From assembly GCA_036429605.1 (NCBI GenBank), contig CM071591.1, positions 3,844,001 through 3,908,000 on the forward strand: a stretch of DNA of 64,000 nucleotides, read 5' to 3'. Shown here in pieces: positions 1-10,499 of the stretch. Position 1 is the first letter of the stretch; every line of letters begins with the position of its first letter. Below the pieces are notes generated by a model that made no database searches, was not told the origin of the DNA, and saw only the letters and a list, made by a program, of their open reading frames with translations. The position numbers and the translations under genes are program-made. This DNA is from Cladobotryum mycophilum (lineage: Eukaryota > Ascomycota > Sordariomycetes > Hypocreales > Hypocreaceae).

Positions 1-505
1 GACACTAAGAGCAAACAATGCGGTGTAAAGGAGAAGCCAATGGCAAAAAGACGATTAAATTATAATCAAGATTGATTAATCAGAGCCTTGGCCGCTTGAA
101 TAGGTAGGCAGTCGATCTCTAGTTGCTACCGCAGAATAGGCATGATGGGAAAAAGAAGAAGGATGAGATCAATGAGGCTCAAGATGGATGAAGGAATCTA
201 ATCTAAAGAGTGCAAGAGCTAGTGGTGGGTGGTGGTTATCGATGTTATCGATTGCAGGTACGTACCCAAGTAGATACTGCACCTCCAGTTTTAAGACCCT
301 GTGAATATCGATATGAGGTCCGTGCACCATCCCGCTATAGGTCATTGAGAGGTAAATTTTGAGACTTCAAACCACCAAAAACATGGATCAAGCACATCGT
401 CACTCACTTCATTTACTCCGTCACCGGCCTTGAACCTATCAATTAAACAGCCGCGTCAATGTTGAATCCTCCCTTTTTACCCCCATCCGCTGCCAAACCG
501 TAGCG
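1..505. other. Left-edge intergenic region / MRS2 promoter
   Basis: No coding potential was recognised on either strand. The stretch is moderately AT-rich and contains several GATA/ATCGAT words near 238-312. It presumably holds the promoter and 5' leader of the MRS2-like gene that starts at 506. Confidence 0.5.
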
Positions 506-2244
506 ATGCAATCCACAGCGCTGCGACCGCCAGTCCCCTCGCGAAATCTTTTGCGATTCTTGCGCCGCCAAACCGAAGCCGCATTCTTCAGTCACAGCAA
601 TGGCTACTGTCCAGCGATAACGGCGCCATTATGCTACGATTCTCGAGAGAACTCTAGAACCTCATCAAAACGGAAACTTGGCCGACCACTATTCCCTGTG
701 GAGCTTGAGGCGTCCTTGTTCAACTTGGAACCGCTGCGACTCAGTCGATTAAAACGAAGTGGTTATGTGCGAATCCTGAAAAATGTATTCAGCACTTCTA
801 CGCCTGCGCCGAAAGACGCCGAGACAGATGGAACCATCTCATCACCATCACCTAGTTGGCAAGAACGAGTTTGGGGCATTGGTGCACGGAAAGGCGTCAA
901 GCCCTTGAAACCCGATGACCTACCATCGCGCGAAGATGCTGAGCATAGCTCGTCCATGTTCAACAATCGAAAAATCCTCTCCGCCAAGTCTGCCCTCGAC
1001 CCACGACTGCGATGCACCGAGGTCGACGAGAATGGCAAGGTGATATTGATGGACGGCGAATTCAAGAAGACGGAGCTCATTGCCAAGGTTCGTCAAGGGA
1101 GAGGGGGAGACTGCACTGCTGCTGCTTCATGACTGACCAAGGGCGCACATAGTACGGTTTACTGCCCCGAGATTTGCGCAAGATCGATTCGTCCAATTTG
1201 CCCCACATCCTGATCCGCCCCTCTGCAATTCTGCTCAATCTCCTGCATCTTCGAGTTCTTATCAAGCGTGATCGTGTTCTCCTATTTGATGTATACGGTT
1301 CCAAGACATCCTATCCCCAATCAGCCTTCATGTACGATCTTCAGGGAAAGCTACAGCAAAAGTCTTCACAAGGTACCAGTGGGCTGCCCTACGAATTCCG
1401 AGCCCTCGAAGCCGTCTTGACTTCTGTGACATCCGAACTGGAAGCCGATTTTGAGGCAGTTCGAGAACCAGTCATGCAGGTTCTTAGCGAGCTCGAGGAT
1501 GATATTGATCGACAAAAACTGCGTCAGCTGCTCATTTTGTCTAAGCGGGTCAGCACCTTTGAGCAAAAAGCCAAGTTGGTGCGGGACGCCATCGAGGAGT
1601 TGCTCGAGGCAGATGACGACCTAGCTGCCATGTACCTCACGGAAAAGGCACACGATTTGTATAGAAACACGGATGACCATACCGAGGTAGAGATGTTGCT
1701 GGAATCATACGGCAAGATTACCGACGAAATAGTTCAAGAGGCCAGTAATCTTGTGTCTGGCATCAGGAACACAGAGGATCTGTAAGTTAAACCGGACCCC
1801 TATTTTCATTCAACACTGATGACTAACATGTTACTCAGTGTGCGAGCGATCCTCGACGCCAACCGTAACGCTCTCATGCTTTTGGAGCTCAAATTCAGTA
1901 TTGGAGCGCTTGGAATCGCAGTGGGCACCTTTATCGCTGGCCTGTACGGTGCTAATCTTGAAAATTTCATCGAGGAGACGAACTGGGGCTTCGGATCCGT
2001 CACGGTAGCATCTGTCATCTTCTCTCTAGTTGTCTGCTGGTACGGTCTTGCCAAGCTGCGCAAGATTCAGCGCATCAAAATGAGTGGTGATGAACGACCA
2101 CATCTACCACGCGGGCTGAATTACCTCGATGACGGGATTGCGCTGGGCATCATGGATACGAGGAACAGACAGCTGGTTCGGCGGGCGCAGATGAACAAGG
2201 TCATGGCAGCAAAGCGGAGCTGGTTCTTTCGATGGAAGTCATAA
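506..2244 (+). CDS. MRS2: Mitochondrial inner-membrane magnesium channel, CorA/MRS2 family
   Basis: Three exons: 506-1087, 1153-1781 and 1839-2244, giving 538 residues. Both introns are GT-AG and restore one frame. The protein has an N-terminal basic stretch compatible with a mitochondrial presequence. Its long soluble matrix domain contains the family's GLLPRDLRKID-type segment (around residue 196) and helical LEADFEAVREPV and LEDDIDRQKL stretches. Two C-terminal membrane helices follow, at about residues 421-443 and 453-475. CorA/MRS2 proteins form pentameric Mg2+ channels, with MRS2 in the mitochondrial inner membrane. The pore motif directly after helix 1 reads Tyr-Gly-Ala-Asn at residues 440-443, not the canonical Gly-Met-Asn. 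The rest of the signature, NLENFIEE, is normal. Length and architecture fit the fungal family, so the identification is secure despite that substitution. Confidence 0.9.
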
Positions 2245-2951
2245 GCTTTCCACAAAACGCTTACGCGTATAGACGGCGTTGCTGTAGACGGGATTGGGCT
2301 TATGAACAACTAACTGTATAATGATGTCTTTTTCTTCTTAACGACGATTCTCATCTCCGGTCGGGCCCGAGATATGGGCGAGATTTAAACCTAGATACCA
2401 CTATACCCCAGTGTAAGATATTATTGATAGATGCATAAAAGCGTCCATGGTTGATGATGGTAAACAAACTTGACTCGAAAAAGGATGAAGATGTATAATG
2501 ATCAGGGAGTCACGTGGAACTTTGAGGTTGGAGTCTGCAGTATTGAATTGGGGTTCTTTTCCCATGACCCAATAGGCAGCCATCTTTTTGTGGGCTTTGC
2601 AGAGCCGCTTGTTATATGGAGTTTGCTCTTACCGATTTCAATGTTTACATTCATAATTAGGTATGATGAATATTAGTTGGGCAGCAGAAGCTCACCACCA
2701 CCACCATCGCCATCACCGCATCTCAGACCTGGACTAAGTTGTGAGTCAGCCATAACATACGAAGCTTTAGATTTGTACCATATTAGCTAACTTGAAGGTC
2801 TAGGGCATATACGCAGTGCCAAGACCATTGATCACCAATTTATCCTTGCCTTGTTCAATAATAAATACAAACTTTGACAAGTATATGGGATCACTTCCGC
2901 CTCTCCTTTTCATACTCCTCTCAGACTCCGGCCCCCTCCAGCCTCATTATC
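2245..2951. other. Intergenic spacer
   Basis: This spacer runs from the MRS2 stop to the lysine-rich gene. Short open frames occur but none has family-like sequence. A run of CACCACCACCATCGCCATCACC lies around 2693-2716. No RNA gene was recognised. Confidence 0.4.
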
Positions 2952-3602
2952 ATGGCAGGCAAATCGGGGCCCAAAGCGGCTTCCAAGAAAAGAGAAGAAG
3001 CCAAGGATGAACACGTAGAAGAGAATAGAGAGAAGGCTGTAAAAAAGAAGGATGAAAAGGCCGCAAAAGAAAAGAAAGCTGCAAAGTCTGTAAAAGGGGG
3101 TGCAGTTGATGGGGTGTCTGCCGATGAGCTCGATAATGGTGAAATGCCCGATGCCCACGCCACAAAGGCAAAGCAGCTTGTACGATCTGTCTCATCCGAG
3201 TCACTGGATCCTCTCGCGGAACCCGAAAAGGCCACGAATGCGAAAGTGAATGCGTCGTCGGCCACCACGAGGTGGAGGACGAGGGCTGGACACAGTGTCG
3301 GAGGACGAGAAGGTTCCGAAGATGAGCTCGCAATTCTAGACCCGGTGGCGGACATTGCGAATATGCTTTCCAATGTCGACATTAATGGAGAAGCGAAGGG
3401 TAGGCAGAAGAAGCTTGACAAGGTGGAAAGGGTAAGCGACGAGGGAGGGGACACGGAAGAAGCAAAGGATGAGAAGAAAGGGAAGAAGCAGCGGGGCAAG
3501 ACGGTACAAAACAAGGAGGAGCCTAAGGCAGACAAAGCTGTCAAGCGAGCTGGAAGGAAGAAGGGAGCCAAGAAGGACGTGGATGAAGATGGAAGCGAAT
3601 AG
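2952..3602 (+). CDS. Lysine/glutamate-rich low-complexity protein, unknown function
   Basis: Single open frame of 216 residues. I chose the ATG at 2952 because it has a good context and the reading further upstream looks untranslated. The N-terminal 60 residues are a KK/EE-rich helical stretch. The middle contains SSES and TRWRTRAG segments, then an acidic block (SEDELAILDPVADIANML) that is the only moderately complex part. The C-terminus is again lysine-rich, with GRKKGAKK, and ends in an acidic DEDGSE. This composition suggests a nuclear or nucleolar disordered protein, which is inference. No domain was recognised. The opposite strand is also open because of the codon bias, but its frames are leucine/serine/phenylalanine-rich shadows. 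Confidence 0.5.
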   Translation: MAGKSGPKAASKKREEAKDEHVEENREKAVKKKDEKAAKEKKAAKSVKGGAVDGVSADELDNGEMPDAHATKAKQLVRSVSSESLDPLAEPEKATNAKVNASSATTRWRTRAGHSVGGREGSEDELAILDPVADIANMLSNVDINGEAKGRQKKLDKVERVSDEGGDTEEAKDEKKGKKQRGKTVQNKEEPKADKAVKRAGRKKGAKKDVDEDGSE

Positions 3603-4367
3603 AGAAACTGTGATGGGGTTTAGATTTCATTTAGAGAGGCTCAGTCTGTCCACGTCATGTCTACTAGAAGTTTTATTGGTATAGAGAAATCTATATTACA
3701 GTAAGGATATGCATTATGCAAGTGTAAATACTCTAAATGCAACCTATATCGAAAGTATAACATACTTCATGTTGTGGAATAAAGAGCCGGTCTGTTAACA
3801 CCACTGCTAGAGCATAATTCGCAATCAACCTAGGAACACTTGCCAACTCGTCGCTTGCGAACTAACTCGTAGCATTATATCGAGTTGACTCATATTAAAG
3901 TTCCAATCTCTTTGCGAAACTCGACAAGCTTTCTTGAAAATAGACGGCGTGTTCACCAAAACGAAAAGCCCTAGGTCTCCATTGTATTTCCTTGTCTATA
4001 TAAGCAGGTCATCCCCCCTGTGTCTTCCCATCAGATCTTTCCCATCCTCGCAGTCAATCAGACCACACAAAAAGAGAGGCACCACACACAGAGACAAGAA
4101 GACCACACAGAAAGTGTTTGTTCATTACTTACTTACACTTCTATATGTGTGTGTATATATATATACACATATATATCTAACTTTCGATAAACAGACAGGC
4201 CGACTAGTATACGCACATATACACAAAGTAGGTTGATCACTCATGTACTTCAACTTATATACACATATTAACTTGATTTCGATAGGCCGACAACAGGACG
4301 AACGAACAAATCTAACTTTCCAAACCAAGATGCGTATCCTCAACCCGCTAGACGAGCTTGACCTGAA
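3603..4367. other. Intergenic spacer and long 5' leader of the 4368 gene
   Basis: Contains a TATATAAG box at 3997-4004 and an alternating GT/AT tract at about 4144-4178. Two upstream ATGs, at 4243 and 4330, are out of frame with the following coding region. Confidence 0.5.
3997..4004 (+). promoter_or_regulatory. TATA box (TATATAAG)
   Basis: Canonical TATATAAG about 370 bp upstream of the ATG at 4368. It is followed by a CA/AC-rich leader typical of fungal 5' UTRs, which fits a transcript starting near 4030. Confidence 0.5.
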
Positions 4368-5474
4368 ATGGCAGAACATGCTCATTACGGCAGACAGGAG
4401 GGGGACCTACGCATCCACGGGAGGATCGCAGGCCCGCATCTCGGCCATCTCTCCCAGCCGCCCCTCACGGACCCGGCGCTCGCTGACTTCTTCACGATCC
4501 CCGAGGACGTCGTATCGGAGGCCGGCCTGCGCTACCTGGGCTTTAATGATGCCGCGGCGACCAGGTTTTGGGCGGAGTGGACAAAGACCGTCGCGAGATT
4601 CGTCCGCTCTCAATCTAAAGGCGAAGAGAACAAGGTGGCCAATGGCTTCTTCAAGTTTGCCTCCGGCCGCCTGGAAGCCATTGGCATTCACAAGGACGAT
4701 GTCAAGGATATGAGGACAGTGGAACTGTGGAGAGACTCCATGCAGCGCTGGGGAACCAGGCAGGATATCCAGGAGTCCATCCTCGGTCGGATTAACGAGC
4801 TGAAGGAGAGGAGGTGCGCGGACTGGGTTGCCGCAGACCTTGGGACCCGCTTCGGGAAGCTCGAGGCCATTCATAGGGACTCGTGGTTCCGTGCTGATAT
4901 TGGCACTGGTTCTATAGGTCCCTTCTTCTCTCTTGACCCCGATCTCGACCTCACTAGTTTTGACTTTTCTGGTTTTGACTTTTCTACATTCGACTTCGCC
5001 GGTTTCCACACCATCGTGGCCGCGACTCAAGCTCGTGGCCTCGTTGCTGGCCCCGGTACCGCACCCGGCAGTGCTAAACCTGGTCCTACTGTTATCGCTC
5101 TCGGTTCTGCTACTGTTGCTATTGGTTCTGTTGTCGTCCCGAATGCCGCCCCTGTTCTCAACCCTGTTCTCGACCCCATCCCCGTCCCAGTCCCAGTCCC
5201 CGTCCCCGTCCCCGTCCCCGTCCTCGCCCTTGACCCTACTCTTGTCCCTGCCTTCCATTTTAACGACCCCGGAGAGAACAACGACAATGATTTGAGGGAC
5301 CTTGTGGCGACTCACCATAGGGTGAACGACAGTCTATCTAATAACGCTGGATCGACTGTCGCAGCGCCACAAAGCTCTGTTTGGTACAGTCACTATGATG
5401 ACAGGACGGAGAATATCGTCAACGCGGACGGGATGGATGTGCGTTCTGATAGCAACTATTTTTTTTTCAGTTAA
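4368..5474 (+). CDS. Hypothetical fungal protein with FDF and Pro-Val repeats
   Basis: Single open frame of 368 residues. The N-terminal part (about residues 30-175) is a well-mixed globular sequence containing LADFFTIPEDVVSEAGLRYL, FWAEWTKTVARFV and FFKFASGRLEAIGIH. It resembles hypothetical proteins I associate with filamentous fungi but cannot name. Residues about 195-215 are three near-repeats of a phenylalanine-aspartate unit (DFSGF, DFSTF, DFAGF). A proline-valine dipeptide tract lies at about 271-285, encoded by a GTCCCC array at 5180-5222. The C-terminus ends in a phenylalanine run from a poly-T stretch. The start is uncertain. An upstream ATG at 4330 with a better context opens a different frame that overlaps to 4713, so a missed intron or a frameshift in the first 50 bases is possible. 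Confidence 0.55.
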   Translation: MAEHAHYGRQEGDLRIHGRIAGPHLGHLSQPPLTDPALADFFTIPEDVVSEAGLRYLGFNDAAATRFWAEWTKTVARFVRSQSKGEENKVANGFFKFASGRLEAIGIHKDDVKDMRTVELWRDSMQRWGTRQDIQESILGRINELKERRCADWVAADLGTRFGKLEAIHRDSWFRADIGTGSIGPFFSLDPDLDLTSFDFSGFDFSTFDFAGFHTIVAATQARGLVAGPGTAPGSAKPGPTVIALGSATVAIGSVVVPNAAPVLNPVLDPIPVPVPVPVPVPVPVLALDPTLVPAFHFNDPGENNDNDLRDLVATHHRVNDSLSNNAGSTVAAPQSSVWYSHYDDRTENIVNADGMDVRSDSNYFFFS

Positions 5475-7043
5475 TTTAAATTAAAAATAAAGTTAGTAAG
5501 GGGTATGTACCCCGAAATCTTTGCTCCAAATTGCGTGAGGTATGATGAGTCGATAGATTGTGCGATGGGGAAATGCGTGTCCCGACGTGTCTCTCTGGAT
5601 TCCCGGCATCACCCTAGATCACTCCCAGTTCTATATTACGTGCTCTTCCCATTTCTCCTACCTCTTCCCATCACCCTTCTCCCGACAACCAAGGAAGAGA
5701 CCTGCCAGGAAAAGCGGCTTGAGGTGCTGGGGTGGGGGACTTGTCTCGCCGATAACACGCTGGGCAGATTAATGAGGAGCGGCGATGACAGGTTGCACGG
5801 CAAAAGATGGGTTTCAGAAGTGAGCTCGAAAGTGTGTTGTGATATCGTTCCTGGATTGGAAAGTAAACTTTGTCTCTCATCGGAAATCGAAGTTGGGATC
5901 GAGTACCGGTCCGCACCAAGGGGGATAAAGGAGGATCGTTGATCTACGGGTGCACTTGGATCGTAGCGAACAGCTCGGTTCATCAAGCCTCGTTCGCTTC
6001 AACGTGACAGATTCCCATAACATTACCTTTTTCTCGCTCCTTTCTCACGTCTGTATGCATCTGATTAGATGACTGGTGTGTTGTGCAAGATCCTTTGGCT
6101 AACCACTACTCCGTGACTATTCTTCATGAAGCTAAATGACTACAGATTCGAGAATCTATTCGAGGCTATAGTACTTCAGTAATGATTATGTGTTGCTTAG
6201 CAACGATCTCGGACTTTTGAGTGTTCTTTTCCATGAATATTTCATTACCATGACTGCGCTGGGGGCGTGCATTTTGACTTTGACCCCCCCCCCATCGTGC
6301 CTTGGCTAAGCGCGCGATTACACTTTTCCCGGTCGTGAAGGCGTTTTTAAACCATATCTGCTCTATTAACCTTTAAGCTTTTATTCTGCAGTAACAACAT
6401 TTTCAATGAGCTGGTTAGATTACGTAGACCGGTCATCCCACTGCCCGCTTCGTCCATACTTACCGGATGTTCACATGGGTCAGAAAAAAGGGGGTGGTTA
6501 GCTAGCCTGGGACGTGGTTTTACCTTGGAGGATGTATGGTGTACGCCGTACCACGTTAATTTACATCAATCAATCAATCAGGCATGAAGTAATCCATAAT
6601 CGAGAGATATTTCAGTGATCCCCAGACCAACCCCAGCTTCAGGGTAGCCCCTTGACGCCATAGATTTTGACACATTGCTGCTTGATGGTGTCGGCAGGAT
6701 ATTCATCTGCATCCAGTAAGCGACAGGTACCAAGTCATCACCTTCCCTATTTGCAATGTAAATGTGATGCCGTCAAACGGAACGAACTTATATTTGCCTC
6801 TTTTCTGTATGGCCAGAGATGGAAGAGTGCACATACAGGTTACTTGGAAGCAACGCCAGGAGCAAGGAGATTGGGCACAAATGAGCAGCAAACATATACA
6901 CGAATAGCTATTTCATTGAATACCCTGCACAGAAGTTGGTTAAAGTACCTTTGCATACATCCATCTTAAGCTCTTACTCTTTGTACTACCTAGAAATTCT
7001 GTACAGACTGCAAATCCATTATCCGCCATCCAGTCCAACCCCC
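5475..7043. other. Gene-poor spacer
   Basis: About 1.57 kb with only short, composition-driven open frames (for example plus-strand 5505-5942), none family-like. Features seen are an AT-rich stop-proximal segment after 5470, a poly-C run near 6284 and a short CAAT repeat at 6568-6580. It probably contains the 3' UTR of the 4368 gene and the 3' end of the 2EXR transcript. Confidence 0.4.
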
Positions 7044-8242
7044 CTAATTATCACTAAAATCGTACGAGTTCCAGAAATTATCATAGTTAGACATGACGTA
7101 GTTTTTAAACTCCTCCAGCTCCTCCTCCCCATTGACATTCTTAAACACCGAGAGACGATCCAGTGTATCAAGCCACCCCTCCTCGCACAGAAACTTGCAC
7201 GAAATCTCAAACGGCGGCTCCCACTGGAACATTTCCTCTCGGGTATGCCCCCGGGGCCGCACCCTTCAATCTGCGTCAGAGGGCAAGTCTCGCGCGGGAA
7301 GTCGTCTTCCGAGTCCAGGCCAAAGACGTAAATCTCAAAGTCCCACCAGTGGAGACCATCACCCTCGAGTGCGCTTAGCGCATTTCGCTGCGTGATATGC
7401 CATAGCCACGATTTCCAGAATCGAAAGAAGTTGTCAAATGGCTGCATCACGGGATCCGGCATGAAGACCTGATGCCTGGGCCTCCACTTGTTGAAAAAGG
7501 CATGGTTTTGAAACTGGAACGTCCCCAGCTGGGGGACTTCGAGATCCCGAATTTGGCATTCAAAATTCTGAGATTGGGCAGCAGTCATCTGGAGTAGCCT
7601 TCCTGGATGCTTGTACTCCTCGCTCTTGGGGATCGGCCCCAAGCAGATGACTGAAAGCGATTCTAGAGCTGGTAGAGTGTCAAAGTCGGTCCCGAGGAAT
7701 GAAAGCCAAAACCGCTCCAAGTTCTCGCAGATCCCGACGTGGCGGATAAGACTCCGATCTAGGTTACTAAATGGGTCGACTTCCGGTCGCCAAGGTTCGT
7801 CACCACCCGTCTCCAACGTGCCAGTTGCCGCCCAAGAGTCAAAGACTGTGAATATGTCCTTTTCATAGCTGATGAAGGGCACAGAGAATGCGTACTTGTA
7901 CCCCGTATCATCACTTGGCACCAGATACCGTGGAGGCTGCCAGTACTGCGGTAGCCACACGGCTCGGGACTCACGGCAGGCGTGCAATGGAGGGAAGATG
8001 AGGTTTGTGCGTGGATGAACAATGTACTTTAGGTCCCAGTCAGGGTGCTTTTCCTGCTTGCAGCGTTGCATAGACGGCCGCCTTTCGGGATCCGTGTAAC
8101 TGCGACCAAGAAGATGACTCCAACAGTTGGAACATGTGACCTGGCCGATGATGCGAACAGGCTGCTCAACTCGTTCCCATATCAAGAGACGAATCTCGGC
8201 GGGGAAATTGACAAATAGTGGAAACTCTGTGAGATGGCTCAT
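7044..8242 (-). CDS. 2EXR-domain protein with an internal frameshift
   Basis: The start ATG is at 8242, followed by FPLFVNFPAEIRLLIWERV. This is the opening motif of the fungal 2EXR domain, typical of F-box-like proteins expanded in filamentous fungi; their function is unknown. A second family-like block, HPRTNLIFPPLHACRESRAVWL, follows at about residue 75. The good reading frame continues through FEIYVFGLDSEDDFPRETCPL and then degrades into Arg/Ser/Cys-rich sequence near 7250. The natural C-terminus (MFQWEPPFEISCKF, then FLCEEGWLDTL, to the stop at 7044) lies in the -1 frame. The switch falls in a CCCC/GGGGG run at about 7248-7256. No GT-AG intron explains it, so this is either a one-base deletion in the genome (a young pseudogene) or a base-calling error. 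Confidence 0.65.
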
Positions 8243-9090
8243 GATGGCGACAGTTGAGAGGGAGGGAAGGGTTTGTATCATGAACTGAGTATGAATGTGA
8301 AATACCTTTTTTTTTTTAAAAAAAAAAGAAATGCCCTCGAAAGACAAACAACTAGCGAAAATGAATGATGAGATAGGTAAGGTAAGTAGGTAGTGTAGTG
8401 TAGTGCAAGATCTGAGTCTGTGTGTGGTTGTAATAGAAATGTTAGGCTGCTCGTTGTTACCCCGCAGTAGTGTGGTGTGATAAGTGTCAGAGGAACAGCG
8501 AGCCTCGGGCGAGATCGCCGCATGCCAAGCATGCCCAAGGATAACTTATGCATTGGAGAGTAATGCATCCATACCTCACCTCGCGTAAGTTGTGAGGTAT
8601 AGGTAGTAGCATAACTGGGAACGCATGTCAACTATAATGACTGTCTATTGGTCATTCAAAGGTCTTTGTGTGCCCAATCTTTGGGCCTTGCATTATTGGC
8701 CCAAGAAGGGTCAACGCAAGCCACCATAAGCTCAAGTGGTCATGCATCACTTCTTTAGTTGATTGTGTTAAAAACCATAGTCTTTACCAGCCAACCTTAC
8801 ACTTTGATTCATAGAAAATGCTCAAGTTCCCGTTGCACTTCTAGACAGTCTTCTGCATCAATGACTCCACAACTGGCAGCAACTCCGTATGTCTCTGGAG
8901 ATAGCGTCATCGCCACCCAATAGGGTTGCTGATCGACGAAAGAATAGAGGTCCTCGAGTCCATCCTTGGTAGTTGATGCTTGAGACACCCTACTTGCTGA
9001 AGCATCGCCACACTTATTGGAGTAGGTCTCATGTTCGCAGACTGCGGCTATATTCCACCTCAGACAACAATAAATGGCCCAAGAGTTGAA
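8243..9090. other. Intergenic spacer
   Basis: Upstream region of the 2EXR gene and 3' flank of the mitochondrial protein gene. Contains an A/T homopolymer block at 8309-8329 and a GTA/GTAG-rich stretch at 8378-8404. No gene was recognised. Confidence 0.4.
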
Positions 9091-9789
9091 TCACCTAATC
9101 CCTTTGCTGTGCCGATTGTGGAGGTAGTTGGCCAGCGTATTCGCAAAAGGGACCTCATTCATCGCCGTGATGGCAACCGGATTATGAATCGTCAGCCAGA
9201 GGGTGCCTTTGATCTGTCTCGCCTCCCCCTTGCCAGGTGCTTGATTGTATCCGAGCTGCCCCAGCGATTTAATCAACGCTTCCTTCAACTGCCTCGCCGC
9301 AGTAGAGCGCACCACTGCAGAGGCCCCACCGGCGACGGATGTCATGATCCAGAGCGGCTCGGCGTCGACTTTTTCAGCGTACCTTTTCCGTATTGCACTG
9401 GCGAGGGGGTGACCTCGGGGGTCAAAAAACTTTAGGTCGTAGGGTATGATGATGTGTTTCCGGGAGAATGCAATGGTGGTGTTGAACATTGAGGCAGTTT
9501 TCCCTAGGTCCTTCCCGGCTAGCTTGACCATGGTTCCATTGTCCGGTTCCAAGTCGTACTTGAGCATGAACTCCTCGTTCTCCTTTGTCGTCATGAGCTT
9601 GCCGTCTAGCTTGACAAACTTCCTAGCTTCCTCGGGAACGAATCTCTTGACTTGAAGCCATTGTTTCTTGGACTTCCCATCTCTTTCAAGTGGTGCAGTT
9701 GTGGTGAAAGGGCGTTGCACGAGTTGTGAGAGAGGCGATAGCTTTGGGCAAAGCCTCAAACGCAAGGGAGCTCGTGTTACTGCTTCCAT
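9091..9789 (-). CDS. Putative mitochondrial protein, unrecognised family
   Basis: 232 residues from the ATG at 9789; an in-frame ATG lies 54 nt further upstream. The N-terminus (MEAVTRAPLRLRLCPKLSPL, then QRPFTTTAP) is arginine-rich, has no acidic residues beyond the first few and ends in an FTTTAP-like cleavage context, which suggests a mitochondrial targeting peptide. The body contains WLQVKRFVPEEARKFVKLDG, TASMFNTTIAFSRKHIIIPY and FFDPRGHPLASAIRKRY. The C-terminal half has an alanine-rich helical segment and GTLWLTIHNPVAITAM. I do not recognise the family; a fungal mitochondrial ribosome or respiratory-growth factor is possible but unproven. It is transcribed divergently from eIF1A. Confidence 0.6.
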   Translation of the reverse strand: MEAVTRAPLRLRLCPKLSPLSQLVQRPFTTTAPLERDGKSKKQWLQVKRFVPEEARKFVKLDGKLMTTKENEEFMLKYDLEPDNGTMVKLAGKDLGKTASMFNTTIAFSRKHIIIPYDLKFFDPRGHPLASAIRKRYAEKVDAEPLWIMTSVAGGASAVVRSTAARQLKEALIKSLGQLGYNQAPGKGEARQIKGTLWLTIHNPVAITAMNEVPFANTLANYLHNRHSKGIR

Positions 9790-10168
9790 GGCGATGACTC
9801 CGACAGGATCCTCCCTCAAAGGGCTTACTCCCGGAATTGGCACCGTGTGTCAAGCGTTGTGGCGAATATCAGCTCAAGCTCTGACTCTTCCTTTGCTTAT
9901 GCATCCGGGGTCCTAGGAAATGCGCTTTCAATGACTCTCCGAACCCCCAACAGGTTTCCCTTGGTTCAGGTTGTTCAATCAAGCTTCCTTCTTCCAAAGA
10001 AATTCTATGTTTGATTACGTAACACAAGTGTGGCGTTGAATTGCCAAAGAAAAATTATGACCCGAAAGTCTTTCTTTGGGGTTCTCTGCTAGTGCGGTAC
10101 TAAGTCCATCACTATCCCGTCACGGTAAATACAGGTACTTTAATACGGGCGAACCCAACAATGTCTTG

Positions 10169-10205
<37 letters not shown>

Positions 10206-10499
10206 AGAGAGAAAACATGGCTGTGCTTTGACTCATTTTCCGACGCCACGCACGCACAACCAAGCGCAAAGCCCGTGAAAGCCCAACCCGGAACAAGGGC
10301 CCTTCCATTGGAAACTGCGGCCAAGCGCTCCCCCCACACGTACACATATATCTTAACCTCTCTGCTGCAGCCCGCTGTGCCACCCATTCAGACACAACCT
10401 CCACTGATACAAGAAAAAAAACAAGGCGGCAGCTCCTTCAATCCCCCTTTTTCTTATCATACAGAAACCCAGCAACAGGTTCTGTAGGAATCAGTCAAT
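9790..10499. promoter_or_regulatory. Divergent promoter region with CA/GA microsatellite
   Basis: About 710 bp separate the starts of the mitochondrial protein gene (-) and eIF1A (+). The region holds an uninterrupted CA tract at 10171-10202 running into GA to 10211, about 290 bp upstream of the eIF1A ATG. The segment before that ATG is C-rich with short A-runs, as in fungal 5' leaders. Confidence 0.5.
10171..10211. repeat. (CA)n-(GA)n microsatellite
   Basis: Sixteen CA units followed directly by about five GA units. The tract lies in the shared promoter between the mitochondrial protein gene and eIF1A. Confidence 0.9.

Noticed and set aside
2921..3571. 216-codon minus-strand frame opposite the lysine-rich protein
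   Set aside because: Phe/Ser/Leu-rich mirror of AAG/GAG codons, with no domain.
4407..5318. 303-codon open frame on the minus strand
   Set aside because: It is the shadow of the plus-strand repeat protein. It reads as GDGDGDWDWD from the Pro-Val array and has no family-like sequence.
7252..7378. An intron as explanation for the 2EXR frame change
   Set aside because: No GT donor and AG acceptor pair removes 3n+2 nt without deleting the conserved EIYVFGLDSEDDFPR block.
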